A DNA stretch of 64,000 nt from Bacteriovoracia bacterium (GTDB taxonomy: Bacteria; Bdellovibrionota; Bacteriovoracia; Bacteriovoracales; Bacteriovoracaceae), in NCBI GenBank assembly GCA_030431635.1, contig JAUIIL010000009.1, positions 1-64,000 on the forward strand, in the 5' to 3' direction. Each line of letters begins with the position of its first letter. Within the stretch, counting starts at the first letter, position 1. This document shows positions 61,816-64,000 of the stretch, piece by piece. The notes beneath the pieces are model-generated. The model was not told the origin of the DNA. It searched no databases and was given only the letters and a program-made list of their open reading frames with translations. Made by a program: the position numbers and the translations under genes.

Positions 61816-63150
61816 CTACAACATTTCTGGTGGTTGTTGAAGGGCTCCTTTCTTTATGCCATGTCCAACACCAATGAGTTTTTGTAATTTAGTGCTCATT
61901 CCATTAACGATATTGGGGTTAATGACTTGCAGATGATCCTCTTCCAAGCTCATTTCTTTCAAATGGCTTGCAGCAAAACATCCCAAAAGAGCAATTCTTT
62001 TGTTAGTTGTATTATTGGCCCCACTCTTATGCCAAAGGTGCCCGTCCCAAATGGCCAGTGAGCCTTTTTTCCCTGTAATGGAAACAAGATCAGAGCGGTT
62101 CTGATCTTCTGATTTTGGTTTACGCAAAAATTTGTGTGAACCAGGTAAGCATAGAGTCGCTCCGTTTTCGACCGTGAAATCATCAAGCATATAATTAATA
62201 TTGGCCCTAATGATCCATTGGGGTAGTGGCTCAGGAACAGCTGCATCAACGTGAAGAATAGAAGCCTTTCCTCCTTGCCCAATAATATTTGTGTGCCAAC
62301 TACTTAAGACATATTTGTCATGAAGAGAGTCTCTATTAAACATATGCTCCATGATTTCAAGAATAAGAGGGCGTTGAATGAGCTCTCTGAATTTTTCATG
62401 CTTATTAAGAAGATTATAAACTCTTTGACATTTATCCTGCCCACCATAGAAGAAACCACAACCTTGTTTGGCCTCCCACTCAGCGAGCTTAATAATAATT
62501 TCTCTGACTTCCTTTGCTTCATCTTCACTTAGAACATTTTCAATCAGAGCATATCCTTTTTCATCAAGAGACTTTTTAATTTCACTTGTAAAAAGTGAGC
62601 CTTTGCCTTGAAGTTCTCCCACAAGACCTTTGTGAGCAATAAGTCCAAGGATATTAGAAACAAAACAGGTAATTGCTGAAAGAGTAGGAGTGAGTTCTTT
62701 TTGCTCATGAGTAGCGAGGAAATCACCAACATAAGAATTGTCTTTATAAGATTTCACAGAGTCTAGTGAGTCTTTTATTTCGAGAGTCCCCAAAGCTATT
62801 TTTTCTGCATTCATAAGACTCAGAAGTTTTTCATTTAGTTTTTTAGTTAGGGATACAAGAGAAGGTCCCATCTTGTTTACTTCATGCTTAAGGATATCGT
62901 TTGAAGCAAGGAAGTTAAGACCTAAGGATTCTTGAAAATAGCGGTTGGTGGTAAAGAGATTGATATCATTTAAGTCATATTTTCCAAGTGAGAAAAGTCC
63001 AACAAGAGTTTTGAAATAATTCACTGCGTCTTCACTCTGCTGAACACCGAACTCAGTCTCAGTAATGAGTTTATCTAAAAGCTCGTTGATTATGGAAAGA
63101 CTTGTGTAAGACTTAACGTAGTTTTGACTCTCTGATGTCCAGTATCCCAT
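61816..63150 (-). CDS. PhyH-type Fe(II)/2-oxoglutarate dioxygenase
   Basis: About 444 residues (ATG 63150, GAGG upstream). C-terminal half is a phytanoyl-CoA dioxygenase-like domain: ILHVDAAVPEP (His-x-Asp metal site), distal His in GHLWHKSGAN and the 2-oxoglutarate Arg in NKRIALL. The N-terminal about 200 residues are helical and unassigned. In a polysaccharide locus it might hydroxylate a sugar or lipid carrier; that is inference. Confidence 0.8.
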   Translation of the reverse strand: MGYWTSESQNYVKSYTSLSIINELLDKLITETEFGVQQSEDAVNYFKTLVGLFSLGKYDLNDINLFTTNRYFQESLGLNFLASNDILKHEVNKMGPSLVSLTKKLNEKLLSLMNAEKIALGTLEIKDSLDSVKSYKDNSYVGDFLATHEQKELTPTLSAITCFVSNILGLIAHKGLVGELQGKGSLFTSEIKKSLDEKGYALIENVLSEDEAKEVREIIIKLAEWEAKQGCGFFYGGQDKCQRVYNLLNKHEKFRELIQRPLILEIMEHMFNRDSLHDKYVLSSWHTNIIGQGGKASILHVDAAVPEPLPQWIIRANINYMLDDFTVENGATLCLPGSHKFLRKPKSEDQNRSDLVSITGKKGSLAIWDGHLWHKSGANNTTNKRIALLGCFAASHLKEMSLEEDHLQVINPNIVNGMSTKLQKLIGVGHGIKKGALQQPPEML

Positions 63151-63253
63151 CGAATCCTCACTCTTTTTGATTATCTTCTTATCATTTCTAGCATGAAGCC
63201 AGTGAACAAACAAAATAAAATTTATGGCCTTTAGAACTGACCTAGCTCATTGA

Positions 63254-64000
63254 CTAATAGTGAAATTCTTCTTCTTTAATTTCTTCTTTGTTCTGCCAGT
63301 ACCATTGATAGAGTTTAGCGATACTCTCTTCAATAGGAGTGAATTTAAACTCTGGGTATTGGGCCAAAAACAAAGAGTTATCTCCACTATAGCATAGGGG
63401 ACTATCCTGCTTGACTCTGACTTCAACGGTTTGCGAAGATTGAGAGGCCATGATACTGGCCAATTGGGAGAACTTGTATTCATTGCCAGTACAAATATTA
63501 TAAACGTGATGCTTAGGTTGCTGTTTAATAAAATACTCAGTGACACGAACTAGATCATCAACACTTAAAAAATCAAAGGCCTTGTCATCGTTGATCGTTA
63601 GTGGAAGACCCAAAACAGCTTTAGCACAAAAATTTGAAATGACTCTGTAGCGCCAGTCTTCGTATTTTCCAAAAACTCCAAAGACTCTTAAATTATAAAT
63701 ATTACTACTTTTAAGTGCATGTTGAGTCATGATGTACTTAGAAAGACCATACTGATCAGTAGGGACATGCTGATCAAAATAATCTTCTCTCATTTTTGAT
63801 TTCCAAAAAGGACGACTAAACTCCGCCCCTGAACCGTAATAAAGCATCTTTCCAAAGTGATCGCTATTTCTAGCCAGGTGAAAATACATTTTAGTGTTAT
63901 TTTCTAAAACTTTTGCAGGATCTTTTTTGCTATCAATAGGAGCAGCGTCATAAGTTGCAGTATGAATAACAACATCATATTTTGATTCTTTTAAATGCGT
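63254..64000 (-). CDS. NAD-dependent epimerase/dehydratase, 5' end outside window
   Basis: SDR-type sugar epimerase or reductase. The gene starts beyond the right edge: 37 further codons read in frame upstream of the ATG at 63889 (KYDVVIHTATYDAAP). Features: YYGSGAEFSR, YGLSK (Tyr-x3-Lys) and FLSVDDLVR. The Rossmann GxxGxxG is not in the window. Could be the final ketoreductase for a CDP-dideoxyhexose (RfbJ-like) or another epimerase. Confidence 0.85.
   Translation of the reverse strand, partial: THLKESKYDVVIHTATYDAAPIDSKKDPAKVLENNTKMYFHLARNSDHFGKMLYYGSGAEFSRPFWKSKMREDYFDQHVPTDQYGLSKYIMTQHALKSSNIYNLRVFGVFGKYEDWRYRVISNFCAKAVLGLPLTINDDKAFDFLSVDDLVRVTEYFIKQQPKHHVYNICTGNEYKFSQLASIMASQSSQTVEVRVKQDSPLCYSGDNSLFLAQYPEFKFTPIEESIAKLYQWYWQNKEEIKEEEFHY

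Noticed and set aside
1-64000. CRISPR arrays, tRNA/rRNA genes, prophage, transposases
   Set aside because: No regularly spaced repeats, no tRNA-like cloverleaf that I could recognise, and no integrase, transposase or phage structural genes were seen.

Overview
Organism: AT-rich DNA (roughly a third G+C), very high coding density, many genes overlapping by a few bases, and a large share of short proteins with signal peptides or lipoboxes. Two regulators look like the TIGR02147/DUF4423 family, which is best known from Bdellovibrionota and Fibrobacterota. Together with the hybrid kinases and secreted enzymes this points to a Bdellovibrio/Bacteriovorax-like predatory bacterium. This is inferred from gene content; no rRNA or other marker gene is present.

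Layout. (1) 1-4623: end of a copper/silver RND pump gene (cusA-like, cut by the left edge), a stand-alone DUF3347 copper-site protein and a DmeF-like cation diffusion facilitator. (2) 4624-11900: an accessory island bounded by copies of an intergenic repeat. It holds a radical SAM gene, a 129-aa gene and a 1308-aa nuclease-STAND NTPase gene in one tight operon, which is the best candidate here for an undescribed (probably anti-phage) system, then a two-gene nucleotidyltransferase module on the minus strand. (3) 12024-19708: a seven-gene divalent-metal RND operon with two TolC-like proteins, two lipoproteins and a very short adaptor. Another repeat copy follows. (4) 20208-32397: a secreted-protein region with two exported kinase-fold proteins, an aminotransferase, two TIGR02147 regulators each translationally coupled to an exported protein (one a HEXXH-ankyrin protein), and further small exported enzymes. 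(5) 32394-51031: envelope and signalling: PAP2 phosphatase, membrane LuxR-type regulator, EptA-like phosphoethanolamine transferase, HPt protein, two response regulators, a large hybrid kinase, a CDF exporter plus MntP, an exported J-domain protein, and an NtrC/outer-membrane protein/hybrid kinase operon facing a clear sigma-54 promoter. (6) 51080-53023: an ArsR/SRPBCC divergent pair and a secreted possible cysteine hydrolase. (7) 53063-64000: surface polysaccharide locus with rfbF, rfbG and rfbH for a CDP-3,6-dideoxyhexose, glycosyltransferases, a second radical SAM pair, a methyltransferase, a PhyH-type dioxygenase and an epimerase that runs off the right edge.

How it fits together: regions 1 and 3 export metals and bracket the accessory island. 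Regions 4 and 5 look like the secreted and sensory equipment of a predator. Region 7 makes an unusual O-antigen-type sugar. No tRNA, rRNA, CRISPR array, transposase, integrase or prophage gene was recognised.
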